DNA of 64,000 nucleotides from Jejuia algarum (GCA_947495775.1 CANMAQ010000013.1:70592-134591), one strand, 5' to 3'. Positions 9,317-19,478 are shown, counted from the first letter of the stretch. Numbers and translations: made by a program. The notes: a model not told the origin generated them from the sequence alone.

Positions 9317-9553
9317 CGCATATTACAGCAGCTCTATTTAAAATTAGGGTTAAACTCAAATCGTGTTTTAGTAAATTCCTTTTCTAAAACAAGACTATAC
9401 CCTTATCATTGAAACCTAATTCTCAAATAGACCAACACATAAGACACCTGTAGCGTACACTTTTTAGAATACTTTGCGCTTATTCAAAATTCTAAGCATA
9501 TATTTAAAAACCGTCTCTTAGTTTTTTTTAATTTAGCAGAGATAAAGATACTT

Positions 9554-10291
9554 ATGACTTACCTACACAATATAGGCGCTTATTTTTTAATGACGATCGA
9601 AATGTTTCGTAAACCCACAAAGTGGTCTGTTATGAAACAACTCGTCCTTAAAGACATTGACGATTTAATTATTGGCTCTCTTGGGATTGCCGCTTTTATT
9701 TCATTTTTTGTTGGTGGTGTAATTACCATTCAAACTGCTCTTAATATCGATAATCCCTTAATCCCTGATTATTTAGTAGGTTATGCCACTAGACAATCCA
9801 TTATATTAGAATTTGCACCCACTTTTATGTCTATCATTATGGCTGGTAAGGTCGGTTCTTTTATCACATCTAGTATTGGTACCATGCGTGTTACCGAACA
9901 AATTGATGCTTTAGAGGTTATGGGCATCAATTCTCTAAACTATTTGGTGTTTCCTAAGTTTGCAGCCTTACTCCTCTATCCTTTTGTAATCTCCATAGCG
10001 ATGTTTTTAGGTATTCTTGGTGGTATGGCGGCCTGTGTTTATGGTGGTTTTAGCACCCTAGAATCTTACATTTACGGTATACAAGACGATTTTGTAGTAT
10101 TTCATGTGGTATATGCATTTATCAAAACTCTAGTATTTGCCTTTATATTGGCAACAGTGCCCTCGTTTCATGGCTATTACATGAAAGGAGGCGCCTTAGA
10201 AGTAGGTAAAGCCAGTACGACCTCTTTTGTATGGACAAGTGTGGTCATTATTGTTATAAATTATTTCCTAACCCAAATGTTATTAAGCTAA
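9554..10291 (+). CDS. MlaE-family ABC transporter permease
   Basis: A 245-residue MlaE/YrbE permease with five to six hydrophobic segments. Family signatures include FISFFVGGVITIQTA near residue 55, PTFMSIIMAGKVGSFITSSIGTM near 95-115, and TEQIDALEVMGIN right after. These permeases work with an MlaF-type ATPase and an MCE substrate-binding protein to move lipids between the membranes. The ATPase follows, with the stop TAA and the ATG sharing one base. No MCE-domain gene is present nearby, so that partner must be encoded elsewhere. Confidence 0.93.
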   Translation: MTYLHNIGAYFLMTIEMFRKPTKWSVMKQLVLKDIDDLIIGSLGIAAFISFFVGGVITIQTALNIDNPLIPDYLVGYATRQSIILEFAPTFMSIIMAGKVGSFITSSIGTMRVTEQIDALEVMGINSLNYLVFPKFAALLLYPFVISIAMFLGILGGMAACVYGGFSTLESYIYGIQDDFVVFHVVYAFIKTLVFAFILATVPSFHGYYMKGGALEVGKASTTSFVWTSVVIIVINYFLTQMLLS

Positions 10292-11058
10292 TGATTGTTG
10301 TTGATAATTTACATAAATCTTTCGGAGATACTACCATTTTAAAAGGCATTAATACCACTTTTGAAAAAGGAAAGACCAACTTAATTATTGGGCAAAGTGG
10401 TTCTGGTAAAACCGTTTTTTTAAAATGCTTATTAGGGTTGTTCAATTATGAAAAAGGGGCTATTGCTTACGATGGTCAGGTTTTTGCACAACTTTCTGAA
10501 GATGAAAAACGTAATATAAGAGCACAAATAGGCATGGTATTTCAAGGCAGTGCGCTTTTTGATTCTATGACTATTGCAGAAAATGTGATGTTTCCTTTAA
10601 AGATGTTTACCAAACAGAGTAAAAGCGAAATGAATGATCGTGTAGACGCTGCACTTAACCGTGTTAATTTGATCGATGCCCACCATAAAATGCCAAGTGA
10701 AGCTTCTGGTGGGATGCAAAAGCGTGTTGCTATAGCACGTGCTATCGTCAACAATCCGAAGTATTTATTTTGTGATGAACCTAATTCTGGCCTCGACCCT
10801 AAAACGTCTATAGTTATAGACAATTTAATTCAAGAGATCACAGACGAATATCAAATGACGACAGTCATCAATTCTCATGATATGAACTCTGTTATGGAAA
10901 TTGGTGAAAAAATCGTATTTCTAAAGAACGGGTTAAAAGAATGGGAAGGCTCTAATAAAACCATTTTTAAAACCGATAATGAAGCGGTTACAGACTTTGT
11001 GTACTCGTCGAACTTGTTTAAAAAAGTACGCCGTATGTATATTGAAGAAAACGAATAA
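10291..11058 (+). CDS. MlaF-family ABC transporter ATP-binding protein
   Basis: A 255-residue ATPase starting at the ATG that overlaps the permease stop. Walker A GQSGSGKT is at residues 34-41, the signature ASGGMQKR at 138-145 (the SGGM form, typical of the Mla type rather than SGGQ), Walker B YLFCDEP around 158-164 with Glu163, and the switch His in NSHDM near 194. It supplies energy to the MlaE-type permease for lipid transport across the envelope. A longer upstream frame into the permease gene is not needed. Confidence 0.94.
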   Translation: MIVVDNLHKSFGDTTILKGINTTFEKGKTNLIIGQSGSGKTVFLKCLLGLFNYEKGAIAYDGQVFAQLSEDEKRNIRAQIGMVFQGSALFDSMTIAENVMFPLKMFTKQSKSEMNDRVDAALNRVNLIDAHHKMPSEASGGMQKRVAIARAIVNNPKYLFCDEPNSGLDPKTSIVIDNLIQEITDEYQMTTVINSHDMNSVMEIGEKIVFLKNGLKEWEGSNKTIFKTDNEAVTDFVYSSNLFKKVRRMYIEENE

Positions 11059-11142
11059 GAGCCGTTTTTTCTTCAGTGCGACCTCAGCGCTAAAAGCTTA
11101 TCATTTTAAAATAATAAGCTTTGCATTTTGAAAGTGTTGTAG

Positions 11143-12612
11143 TTATTTTAAAATTAAAATGTCTTTTTCTTTTAATTCTTTAAGCAACCACGTTTTTAAA
11201 GCACCCTCACTTTTTTGCTTTAAACTATCGGGTAGGTTTTTATTCCATTGTAATTTTAAAACATTAAGCGTATCTATATTTATAAAATCCTTAGAGGCTA
11301 ACATTTTAGAATATCCAAAATATTCCAAATCCTTATACCGTACTTTGGCATCCCTTGATAAGTTTGTAAAGGAGACACCGCCTTTAGTACTTTTAGATTC
11401 TACCTGCTGATTCAAATTTGTAATGTTGTCTTGTAAGGCTACTATTTGCTTTTGAAGTCCTGCAATGATTTGATCTTTTTGATCTAAATTCTTTATCGCC
11501 CTATCATAAGCATCGGCTATTTTATCTATACTTCTATTCTTGTTACCTTTAATTTCTAGATTAAATGTTTTGATCTTATCATAATTCTTAAGTTCATTAT
11601 TTAAATCTGCTACAGTGGCATCTGAAATCTCACCATTAAAATAGAGCGTTATTTTTTTCTCGGTCCACGAAGGAATTCCTTTTTGTAGCCACAACTCGTG
11701 GTTATCTTCGATCTCTTGTTTTATAAAATTATTATAATCGCCCTCTAGGCCACTTTGCTGTATAAACTGTACAAAAGTCCATATAGCAGGCGCCATAACC
11801 AATAGGGCTATGAAAGAAGCCAATCGTGCAATACGCTTTCGCTTTTGCGAATTGGCGTATTTTAACATTGGGAAACGTAATATTTTTAAAACCACAAATG
11901 TCGCCAGAGCAATAAAAATAGTATTGATTGTAAACAAATACATAGCGCCCCAAAAATGATCTATGTTATGGGCCAATCCATACCCCGCAGTACAAAGAGG
12001 TGGCATTAAAGCTGTAGCGATCGCCACACCAAATATTACAGAGGCTATAGTGCCCTTTTTAGTACGGGCAATTATTAAAGCAGCACCACCAAAAAATGCG
12101 ATTAAAACATCGCGTACATCTGGTTTTGTACGCCCAAATAGTTCATTGGTCATTAAGTCTGCCGTAGGGAAAAACTTAAAGAATAAAAAGGCGGTTAATA
12201 AACTTAAAACAATCATGGTGATTAAGTTTATTAAAGATTTTTTTAGAGTATCAATATCATTTATAGCAATAGATAATCCTATTCCTAAAATAGGTCCCAT
12301 AAGTGGGGAAATTAACATCGCACCAATAACAACGGCCGTAGAATCGGCATTTAAACCTATGGAGGCGATAAATATAGAACAGACTAAAATCCACGCTGTA
12401 GCCCCTTTAAAGGGGATATCGTTTTTAATGGCTTCTACGGTAGCATCCCTGTCGGTATCATCTCTAAAATCTAAAAGTTCATTTAAAAACTTAGAAATAC
12501 TCGCAAACAAACCTTGTGCATCCTTTTTGACGTCTTCTTTAGATTGAGCAACAGTTTGCTCCTTATTTGTTGCTTCTTTTTCCTCTGAAAAGTTAAATTT
12601 ATTTTCTTCCAT
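11143..12612 (-). CDS. DUF389 domain membrane protein
   Basis: A 489-residue protein. After a charged N-terminal tail, residues about 65-270 contain six or so membrane segments with the DUF389 pattern: IASIGLNADSTAVVIGAMLISPLMGPILGIG, then FFGGAALIIARTKKGTIASVIFGVAIATALMPPLCTAGYGLA. The remaining C-terminal 200 residues are soluble, with a coiled-coil-like segment (IAGLQKQIVALQDNITNLNQQV) near 385-405. The family's transport or sensing role is not established. It stands alone between convergent and co-directional genes. Confidence 0.88.
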   Translation of the reverse strand: MEENKFNFSEEKEATNKEQTVAQSKEDVKKDAQGLFASISKFLNELLDFRDDTDRDATVEAIKNDIPFKGATAWILVCSIFIASIGLNADSTAVVIGAMLISPLMGPILGIGLSIAINDIDTLKKSLINLITMIVLSLLTAFLFFKFFPTADLMTNELFGRTKPDVRDVLIAFFGGAALIIARTKKGTIASVIFGVAIATALMPPLCTAGYGLAHNIDHFWGAMYLFTINTIFIALATFVVLKILRFPMLKYANSQKRKRIARLASFIALLVMAPAIWTFVQFIQQSGLEGDYNNFIKQEIEDNHELWLQKGIPSWTEKKITLYFNGEISDATVADLNNELKNYDKIKTFNLEIKGNKNRSIDKIADAYDRAIKNLDQKDQIIAGLQKQIVALQDNITNLNQQVESKSTKGGVSFTNLSRDAKVRYKDLEYFGYSKMLASKDFINIDTLNVLKLQWNKNLPDSLKQKSEGALKTWLLKELKEKDILILK

Positions 12613-12869
12613 GATGCTCTGGTTTACTTCTATCCTATGTTACGAATATAAATATTTTACGCCTAGCATCCGAAATTTTTAATTATAAGCCCTTAAGCCT
12701 TCCTATAAAAAAGACAAAATCTACTAAAGACCAAGGACTTAAATTGCAACACACAGGCTAAAAATTTCATCTTATTTGATGGTGTAATCTACAAAATACG
12801 AGTTCGGCCTCTTTAAGCCTCCCTCTATTCCTAAAGAATCCCCACACCATCCTAATTTAAATTGGTGTA

Positions 12870-13949
12870 TTAACCGTACTGTGGGCCAAAAGTGTCCTTT
12901 ACCTTTTGCAGGGTTTTTTTTATGTCTTGCTCTTTGGCTTTAGGATATATCAATAAAACGTCTTCTTTATCCACAATAATAAAATCATTTAAACTGTCTA
13001 CAACAACAACCTTGTCTTTAGCGGTACGTATCATATTACCTGATGCATCCTCTGTTAATGTTCTAGCATTAACAACAGCATTATCTGCATCATTTTTATC
13101 CAACTTGTCATATAAACTTCCCCAGGTCCCTAAATCATTCCAATCAAATTCCGCAGCAATAACACTTACATTGGTTGACGTTTCCATAATGGCATAATCG
13201 ACAGAAATATTTTCGGCTTTAGGGTAATGCTCTGCTATAAAATTGCTTTCTTCAGGCGTATTGTAGGTAGGTATCCCCTGTTCAAACAATGCAAATAATT
13301 CTGGTTGGTTCGCTTTAAAAGCTTGTATGGCACTTTTAACGTGCCACATAAAAATACCTGCATTCCATAAAAAATTACCTTGCGCAATGAATCCTTTTGC
13401 TGTTTGGTAATCAGGTTTCTCTCTAAATTGATGTACTGGTTTTACCGTAGTTTTAGATGTTTTATCATATTCGATATAGCCATAACCTGTATTAGGGAAT
13501 GTTGGCTGTATCCCTAAAGTCATTAAAGCATCATTGCGTTCACAAAAATCGAAGGCGTCTTTAACATTTTTGGAAAATGTAGTTTCATCTTCAATCCAAT
13601 GGTCACTAGGTGCTACAATCATAACGGCATCTGGGTTTTCCTTTTGAATTTTTAACGCTGCATATAAAATACAAGGTGCTGTATTACGCATAGCAGGTTC
13701 TAAAACAACTTGTTCTTGCGTAACATCTGGCAATTGCTCTAAGACCAAATCGTTATAACGCTCATTCGTTAAAATTAAAATGTTTTCTTTAGGTATAAAT
13801 GCTGCTAAACGGTGAAACGTTTTTTGTATAAGTGTATCTCCCGTTCCCAACATATCGTGAAACTGTTTAGGGTAAGCTTCTGTACTTACAGGCCAAAATC
13901 GTGAGCCTACACCACCTGCCATTAATATTGCGTAATAATTGTTCTTCAT
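12870..13949 (-). CDS. manC: Mannose-1-phosphate guanylyltransferase
   Basis: A 359-residue nucleotidyltransferase making GDP-mannose from mannose-1-phosphate and GTP. The signature GGVGSRFWPVSTEAYPKQF lies at residues 12-30, followed by further family motifs VAPSDHWIED, GYGYIEYD, FREKPD and NAGIFMWHV. The C-terminal isomerase (cupin) domain of bifunctional ManC/AlgA is absent, so this is the single-function form. The gene is five bases after the SprT-like gene. GDP-mannose would feed surface polysaccharide or glycoprotein synthesis. Confidence 0.94.
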   Translation of the reverse strand: MKNNYYAILMAGGVGSRFWPVSTEAYPKQFHDMLGTGDTLIQKTFHRLAAFIPKENILILTNERYNDLVLEQLPDVTQEQVVLEPAMRNTAPCILYAALKIQKENPDAVMIVAPSDHWIEDETTFSKNVKDAFDFCERNDALMTLGIQPTFPNTGYGYIEYDKTSKTTVKPVHQFREKPDYQTAKGFIAQGNFLWNAGIFMWHVKSAIQAFKANQPELFALFEQGIPTYNTPEESNFIAEHYPKAENISVDYAIMETSTNVSVIAAEFDWNDLGTWGSLYDKLDKNDADNAVVNARTLTEDASGNMIRTAKDKVVVVDSLNDFIIVDKEDVLLIYPKAKEQDIKKTLQKVKDTFGPQYG

Positions 13950-13954
13950 TAGTC

Positions 13955-14551
13955 TTATTTTATCAGTTCTACTTCTGCGTTAGGATTAAATAAATAAATC
14001 CTGCCAGTACTTAATTCAACACACTCAAAACGCTTTACACGCTTACGTCCCATTTTAAAAACCTTACCATTGTATAATTTAAATGTTAGTCCCATAGGAA
14101 CCTCAAAAACATAAGTTTTATCATTAGGAGCATCATATTGTTTTAATGCTAATGCCAATTTAATATCTGTATCACTACTCGCTTTTGGATTTTTAAAATG
14201 AAGCGCCAGCAAGGGTAATAAATTATTAGGGAAAATATCGGGATTCAAAAAGGGTAACATTAAATATTGAAAGGTACGCTTCCACTCTATACCATGAGGT
14301 TTTATAGCATGCCCATATGTTTTAAAGGCTTCAAAATGCGCAATTTCATGTATAAGCGTTATTAAAAAACGATATGGATTTAAATTGGCATTAATAGTTA
14401 TTTGATGTTTCCCGTCGGGTAATGGTCTATAATCTCCGTGCTTTGTCTTACGTTCATTTTTAACTTTAATGATGAGATTGTCATGCTCCAAAAGTGTATG
14501 CAACTTAGAAATTGCTTGTTGCGGTATGTAATTTTGAAGTCTGTCTTGCAT
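13955..14551 (-). CDS. SprT-like metalloprotease-domain protein
   Basis: A 198-residue protein with the SprT-type zinc site HEIAH at residues 68-72 and the third ligand probably His86 in PHGIEWKRTF. The C-terminal part (VFEVPMGLTFKLYNGKVFKMGRKRVKRFECVEL) looks like the zinc-ribbon-like tail of the family but without the usual Cys pairs. Known SprT/Spartan relatives handle DNA-protein crosslinks; whether this short bacterial version does so is not established. It is five bases upstream of manC. Confidence 0.85.
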   Translation of the reverse strand: MQDRLQNYIPQQAISKLHTLLEHDNLIIKVKNERKTKHGDYRPLPDGKHQITINANLNPYRFLITLIHEIAHFEAFKTYGHAIKPHGIEWKRTFQYLMLPFLNPDIFPNNLLPLLALHFKNPKASSDTDIKLALALKQYDAPNDKTYVFEVPMGLTFKLYNGKVFKMGRKRVKRFECVELSTGRIYLFNPNAEVELIK

Positions 14552-14630
14552 TCGTACTAAAATAATAGTTTTATTGGTAACACGCTTGCTTTAAAGTAAG
14601 AAAAAACAACCATTTCTTTGAAATTTTATT

Positions 14631-15266
14631 TTAAAGCATATCTAAAAGGACATCCATAGTATTAAAAGTAGCTGTAGCCATATCTGCTAAGACATGATTA
14701 GTATCATGCGCTGTATAACCAAACACATCGAAACCACCTGCTTTCGCTGCTTTTACACCAGACACACTATCTTCAATTACAATACATTCTGAAGGTTGAA
14801 ACCCCATAGTCTTAGCTGCCCACAAATACACATCGGGTTCTGGTTTCCATTTTTGAAGGGTATAACAACTAAAAATACGACCTTCAAAAAAAGGCAAAAG
14901 TCCCGTAAGTTCTAAATTTAAACGTATTTTATGTTCGGGGCCACTAGAAGCCACTGCATAAGGTAACTTTAAATGCTCTAACACATCTTGAATGCCCTGA
15001 ATGGGTTTTAGTTTTGACCTAAAGGCTGCAAAAGTTTGATTTCGATAATCACTTTCAAAACTTTCGGGTAAGGCTGCTCCAATACGTTCTGAAATTAGGG
15101 CTTTACAATGGTGCATAGCCTTACCTTTTAAATCTTGCAATGCTACTTCAATATCCATTTTTGCTCCTAAAACGTTGGCCATTTCCACTAAAACACCAAT
15201 GGCAATAGCTTCACTATCTACCAATACACCATCGCAATCAAAAATAACACAGCTATACTTAGACAT
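14631..15266 (-). CDS. HAD-family hydrolase, beta-phosphoglucomutase-like
   Basis: A 211-residue HAD enzyme. Motif I is DCDGVLVDSE with nucleophile Asp10 and acid Asp12, motif II is VASSGPE near 107, and motif III/IV is KWKPEPDVY with VIEDSVSGVKAAKAGG. The helical cap sits between residues 15 and 85, as in beta-phosphoglucomutase and the GppP/YniC phosphatases. It probably dephosphorylates a sugar phosphate, but the exact substrate cannot be read from sequence. Three bases separate it from the SDR gene, suggesting one transcript. Confidence 0.9.
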   Translation of the reverse strand: MSKYSCVIFDCDGVLVDSEAIAIGVLVEMANVLGAKMDIEVALQDLKGKAMHHCKALISERIGAALPESFESDYRNQTFAAFRSKLKPIQGIQDVLEHLKLPYAVASSGPEHKIRLNLELTGLLPFFEGRIFSCYTLQKWKPEPDVYLWAAKTMGFQPSECIVIEDSVSGVKAAKAGGFDVFGYTAHDTNHVLADMATATFNTMDVLLDML

Positions 15267-15269
15267 CTA

Positions 15270-15953
15270 TTAAGGGGTAGAGTTAGAAACTTGTAATAAC
15301 TTTCCATTATAATACTTCTGTCCCGTCAAAGAGAACTCAAAAATATAAGATGCCATTTCTAATGCTGTTGTAGGTGCTTCATATCCAGGAAATGCCTCTT
15401 CAAGCATTTCGGTTTGCACTGCGCCTAATGCTAATACATTAAAAGCAATACCTGTTGCTTTATACTCTTCCGCTAACAATTCTGTTAAAGTAATTACCGC
15501 TGCTTTACTAGAACTATAGGCTGCTAATCCTGGGAACTTCATGCTTCCTTGTACACCTCCCATAGAACTTATGGTTATCACATGACTGCCTGTTGTCATG
15601 AATGGCAATACGATTCTGGTAAGTTCTGCTACACCATATACATTAGTTTTATACACATGTTCAAAATCTGAAATATGCGTTTCGGCGAAAGGTTTATTTA
15701 AAAGTGCGCCTGCATTATTAAGCAAAATATCTACATGTTGCCATTCGTTGGTAATAAAATCTTCAACCTTTTTATAGGCATTAGCATCATTTAAATCAAA
15801 AGAAAAACTAGTTACACCATCTAAATTTAGAGTCTTTATAGGGTTTTCATTTCTTGACAACGCCAATACTTTGTGTCCGGCCTTTGCAAATAATTGTACC
15901 AATTCGAACCCGATACCTCGGCTCGTTCCTGTTATTATAATATGTTTACTCAT
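15270..15953 (-). CDS. Short-chain dehydrogenase/reductase (SDR)
   Basis: A 227-residue classical SDR. The NAD(P) site is GTSRGIG at residues 9-15, NNAG is at 79-82, Ser129/130 lies in ITISSMGG and the catalytic Y-x3-K is Tyr146/Lys150 in AAYSSSK. The substrate is unknown. Its start overlaps the stop of the M28 peptidase gene by eight bases, so it is translated from the same message as the peptidase and the HAD hydrolase downstream. Confidence 0.92.
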   Translation of the reverse strand: MSKHIIITGTSRGIGFELVQLFAKAGHKVLALSRNENPIKTLNLDGVTSFSFDLNDANAYKKVEDFITNEWQHVDILLNNAGALLNKPFAETHISDFEHVYKTNVYGVAELTRIVLPFMTTGSHVITISSMGGVQGSMKFPGLAAYSSSKAAVITLTELLAEEYKATGIAFNVLALGAVQTEMLEEAFPGYEAPTTALEMASYIFEFSLTGQKYYNGKLLQVSNSTP

Positions 15954-16911
15954 TATGAAGTCGTATCTCTTTTTCTGTTGTATTTACCATCATTTCTAAA
16001 GCCGGAATCATTTTTGTTATAAAACCCGTCATATGATTAAAGTCAATTTTATCCACTTCATCATCCACATGATGGTAATACTCAAAATTACTAAAATCGA
16101 ATGTAGAAATGGCATGCGCAGGGACTTTAAATGCGTTATAAAACGGATAATTATCCGAACGCTGAAATAATTGATAGGCTTTAGCTTCTGGTAAAGCCCC
16201 CAAAATTTCATGTCCTATATAATGATTAAGCTGTTTCGCCATATTAGATTTATCATAACCTGTTACATAAGCTGGAACGGCATTAGCCGCTCTTGGCACT
16301 CCAATCATTTCAAAATTAATCATGGTGTAAAGGTCTATAGCCTCCCCCTTAAGTCGTTTTGCAAGATGACTAGAGCCTTTCAACCCTAATTCTTCAGCAG
16401 CATACAGTGTAAACAAAATACTTCGCTTATTAGTTTTCGTTTTAGCAAAATATTTGGCCCACTCTAAAACAGCAACAGTTCCAGAAGCATCATCATTGGC
16501 GCCATTGGCAATAGAATCTCCTTCAATGGTCTTAGCAGTACCAATATGATCATAATGCGCTCCCAATATTACAAACTGATGTTTTAAATGGGGATCATTC
16601 CCTTCTAAATAGCCTACTATATTATAACCTACAGTCGACTCTACAGCGAACGTGTCTCGATACGTCTTAAAATAAGGCACTATACCATTCGCTTTAAAGA
16701 TATCTTCAATAAAAACAGCCGCCTTTTCTATACCAATACTTCCTGTAGCTCGCCCTTCTAAGTCATCTGCCGCTAAATAGCTTAAATGTGCTTTAACTGT
16801 TTTTAATGCTACAGTATAGGTGGGTTTTGTGTCTTCTTCTTTTACATCTTGTGTAAACGTTTTACATGAAAACATACTACAAACACCTATAATTAAAAAC
16901 ATCTTTTTCAT
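15946..16911 (-). CDS. M28-family metallopeptidase, probable lipoprotein
   Basis: A 321-residue aminopeptidase-type zinc peptidase. The N-terminus MKKMFLIIGVCSMFSCK has a lipobox-like MFSC with Cys16, so it is probably anchored to a membrane outside the cytoplasm. Zinc ligands are His119 and Asp121 (AHYDHIG), Asp140/141 (GANDDASG), Glu173/174 (AAEELGLKG) and a late His in YYHHVDDEVD. It probably removes N-terminal residues from peptides in the envelope. It is first gene of a five-gene minus-strand run and has a TAnnTTTG box upstream. Confidence 0.92.
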   Translation of the reverse strand: MKKMFLIIGVCSMFSCKTFTQDVKEEDTKPTYTVALKTVKAHLSYLAADDLEGRATGSIGIEKAAVFIEDIFKANGIVPYFKTYRDTFAVESTVGYNIVGYLEGNDPHLKHQFVILGAHYDHIGTAKTIEGDSIANGANDDASGTVAVLEWAKYFAKTKTNKRSILFTLYAAEELGLKGSSHLAKRLKGEAIDLYTMINFEMIGVPRAANAVPAYVTGYDKSNMAKQLNHYIGHEILGALPEAKAYQLFQRSDNYPFYNAFKVPAHAISTFDFSNFEYYHHVDDEVDKIDFNHMTGFITKMIPALEMMVNTTEKEIRLHNE

Positions 16912-17241
16912 TATCGTTCCAAGATTTTAAAGTTTATAAAAAACCAAAAGTATTAAAACGCTTTAAAATAGTTTGCTGTTTTAATTGAAATACTAAAAAA
17001 AGCATGAATTCAAGCAAACACTTCCCTTTTAGTGTTCGTATTTCATGTTTAGCACTACCAACATTTTGAAAGAAACCTTCTTTTTAGGACTTGCTAAAAA
17101 CCATACTATTAGACATTCCGTTTTAAGGCTCATTTTTCCTTCTCGCTAAAGTTAGCTGTTCGAAACCTTAAAATCATTCGTCTATTTGCATCATGATATT
17201 TTCATCATAGCATTCAAAATTATAATTAAAAACATATTACA
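16912..17241. other. Divergent intergenic region, M28 peptidase / spondin gene
   Basis: About 330 bases without a gene. The only element I can support is the minus-strand -7 box at 16945-16952. The rest is AT-rich and holds no recognisable repeat or convincing promoter for the spondin gene. Confidence 0.5.
16945..16952 (-). promoter_or_regulatory. Candidate -7 box for the M28 peptidase operon
   Basis: TACTTTTG on the minus strand fits TAnnTTTG and lies 33 nt before the peptidase start. Confidence 0.45.
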
Positions 17242-18609
17242 ATGAAAAAGACATTTTTATCGCTAGCGCTACTAGCTGCATTCGGATTCACATCATGTTC
17301 AGAAGACAGTATCGAAGCTCCTGTTGAAGAAACTCAAGAGGTACAACCTACAACTTTTAGACTCACATTAAGAAATGCCATTAACTATTTAAATGTAAAG
17401 AAAATTGGAGATGGGCCTTTAACAACAACGGGATCTACTTTCGAAGTTGACTTTAAAGCTACGAGAGGGACTTATTTAAGTTTCGCCAATATGTTTGCAC
17501 AAAGTAACGACTGGTTTTTTGGTACAAGCAGTCAAGGTATAAAACTTTGGGATGGTGATACTCCAAAAACAGGAGACATCTCTAGTTATATTAAAGTCTA
17601 CGATGCAGGAAGTGAACAAGACGAAGCTTTCTTAACAGATTTCCCTAATACCATTTATACTGCACCTAGACAAGCGGCACCAAATTCTGGCCCAGCAGAC
17701 AGCAACAATCTGGTAAGAGATACGGGCAGAAACATTTTAAATTATTTATCGGCGTATTTATCTTATGATGCCAGCTCTAAAAATTTCACATTAAAAATTG
17801 TAAAAGCAGATAGAGAAGCCTTACATAATCCTGGCTTTATCACACCTGGTATATTGGTAGTACATACACAAGATAATGCTCTATACGAAGTAGGCGCTCC
17901 TTTAAGAAACAACGGTTTTGAAGGTTTAGCCGAAGACGGATCACCACAGGCTATTTACGAGTGGTTTAACGAAGAAGGAACAACAGGAGCACCATTACGT
18001 TTATCGTCATCTTGGTCTGTATTATCAGCTGGTGTGGCTTATGTACACCAAGGCGAGCAATCACCTTTCTTTACCAATGGAGAAGCTATTTCATCTGCAA
18101 ATGGATTAGAAGAATTGGCTGAAGATGGCGATCCTACTGTAGCTTTCAACTACCTAAATACTTTAGAAGGTGTAACAGCTGTTAGAAACATGGCACCTGC
18201 TAGACCTGGCGAATCTATTACTTTTGAGATTGATGCAATGCCTGGATATAGATTAAACTTTGCCTCTATGGTTATCGCTACTAACGATTGGTTTATCTCT
18301 AACAACCAAGCTGGTATCGAATTATTTAATGAAGACGGTAGCCCTAAAGCTGATTTTGATATTAGTAAAAACTACTTATACGATTCTGGTACAGAAGTAG
18401 ACCAAATTGTTGGTTTAGGTGACGGACAGCCTATGCTTGGAAATGTAACTGTTGCTGACGATGCGAACACTTCTGTAAGACGTGTAAGTGAATTGAATGA
18501 TGTACAGTTTGGCAAAGGCGTTATTGCTTCTCCTGCTGGCGTAACGCAACACAGAGACCCAAGAGGTGGTTATAACTTAATCGAAGTTAGTATTGATGTT
18601 GTAAGATAA
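17242..18609 (+). CDS. Spondin-domain lipoprotein
   Basis: A 455-residue exported protein with lipobox FTSC (Cys19). Two related halves can be aligned: residues about 33-185 (FEVDFKATRGTYLSFANMF, then SNDWFFGTSSQGIKLW) and about 300-440 (FEIDAMPGYRLNFASMV, then TNDWFISNNQAGIELF). Each has the look of a Spondin_N domain, including the Asp/Asn-rich metal-type loop and a YDAGSEQDE or YDSGTEVDQ segment. Eukaryotic spondin domains bind matrix and metal; the bacterial role is unknown. The protein is probably surface-exposed. A small exported protein gene follows after 70 bases. Confidence 0.85.
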   Translation: MKKTFLSLALLAAFGFTSCSEDSIEAPVEETQEVQPTTFRLTLRNAINYLNVKKIGDGPLTTTGSTFEVDFKATRGTYLSFANMFAQSNDWFFGTSSQGIKLWDGDTPKTGDISSYIKVYDAGSEQDEAFLTDFPNTIYTAPRQAAPNSGPADSNNLVRDTGRNILNYLSAYLSYDASSKNFTLKIVKADREALHNPGFITPGILVVHTQDNALYEVGAPLRNNGFEGLAEDGSPQAIYEWFNEEGTTGAPLRLSSSWSVLSAGVAYVHQGEQSPFFTNGEAISSANGLEELAEDGDPTVAFNYLNTLEGVTAVRNMAPARPGESITFEIDAMPGYRLNFASMVIATNDWFISNNQAGIELFNEDGSPKADFDISKNYLYDSGTEVDQIVGLGDGQPMLGNVTVADDANTSVRRVSELNDVQFGKGVIASPAGVTQHRDPRGGYNLIEVSIDVVR

Positions 18610-18679
18610 GCTGATACTTATTTATAAAAATGGCGGTATCCGAAAAGCCTAAATAGAGTAGGAGATAAAAAACATAACT

Positions 18680-19072
18680 ATGAAAATTTTAATGACCATG
18701 GTTGCTGCTTTAGCAATCTCATCTGTAGCTAGCGCGCAACAAACAGCATGTACATTTACAACCGACGGCGTTTCTGAGACACGTACTTTTGATGGATTAG
18801 CAAGAATTGTGAACATAGAGGGCGCTAATGCCGTAAATGTAGTAAATCGTAGAACTGGAGAAATTTTAGATACGGTAGAGTTTGGAAATGCACGTTTTGG
18901 TGTAAGATGTAATATTGCAGGTAGCAGCAGTAGTCCAGCACCTTCAGTTGTCGCACCTAGTAGTCCTACTGAACCTTCGGCATCGTCTGCTATAAATCAA
19001 GCAACTGCAGAATCTACGCCTGCAAGAAGAATTTCACGCTTTTCAAGATTAAGAAGACGCAGTAGAGGTTAA
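18680..19072 (+). CDS. Small exported protein of unknown function
   Basis: A 130-residue protein with a clear signal peptide (MKILMTMVAALAISSVASAQ). The mature part has two cysteines (TACTF and VRCNI) that could form a disulfide, a Ser/Pro/Ala-rich linker near residues 85-110, and a strongly basic tail (SRFSRLRRRSRG). I do not recognise a family. It follows the spondin lipoprotein on the same strand and precedes a strong terminator, so the two may be co-transcribed. Confidence 0.65.
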   Translation: MKILMTMVAALAISSVASAQQTACTFTTDGVSETRTFDGLARIVNIEGANAVNVVNRRTGEILDTVEFGNARFGVRCNIAGSSSSPAPSVVAPSSPTEPSASSAINQATAESTPARRISRFSRLRRRSRG

Positions 19073-19144
19073 TATTTAGAATTATACTATGGTTTAAAAT
19101 GTAATTCTTATGAAAACATTGTTATTTTGATAAACCATTTAAAG

Positions 19145-19173
19145 CCTGTCTAGAACACTAGACAGGTTTTTTT
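19145..19173 (+). terminator. Intrinsic terminator after the small exported protein
   Basis: Perfect 9-bp stem CCTGTCTAG / CTAGACAGG with loop AACA, followed by seven T on the plus strand, 70 bases after the stop codon. Confidence 0.9.
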
Positions 19174-19478
19174 ATTTCATAAAAAAACATTTCCTTTTCA
19201 ACAGTATAAGTCTTGTTCATACAGGGTTCGCAGCTCTAAACGCAAGTGCGTACAAATTAAACATTCCTCAAAACATTACTACTCATCGTTTGTACTACTA
19301 TTTTAAGGTTCGCACCAGTTTGAATGCGGTAGCCATACTACAGCACAAATTACAAGTATGCCTAGGAAAAGCCTATAATGCAAAGAAAAGCGAATCTAGG
19401 AATGGCTTATCTTGACGCATTACTAAGAACGCTAAAAAGAGTAGTTCTTTAACTATGCTTCTTAGGTTCCATAAAACA

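Noticed and set aside
11963..12547. Plus-strand open frame opposite the DUF389 gene
   Set aside because: It is a shadow of the well-supported membrane protein on the other strand, with no recognisable domain.
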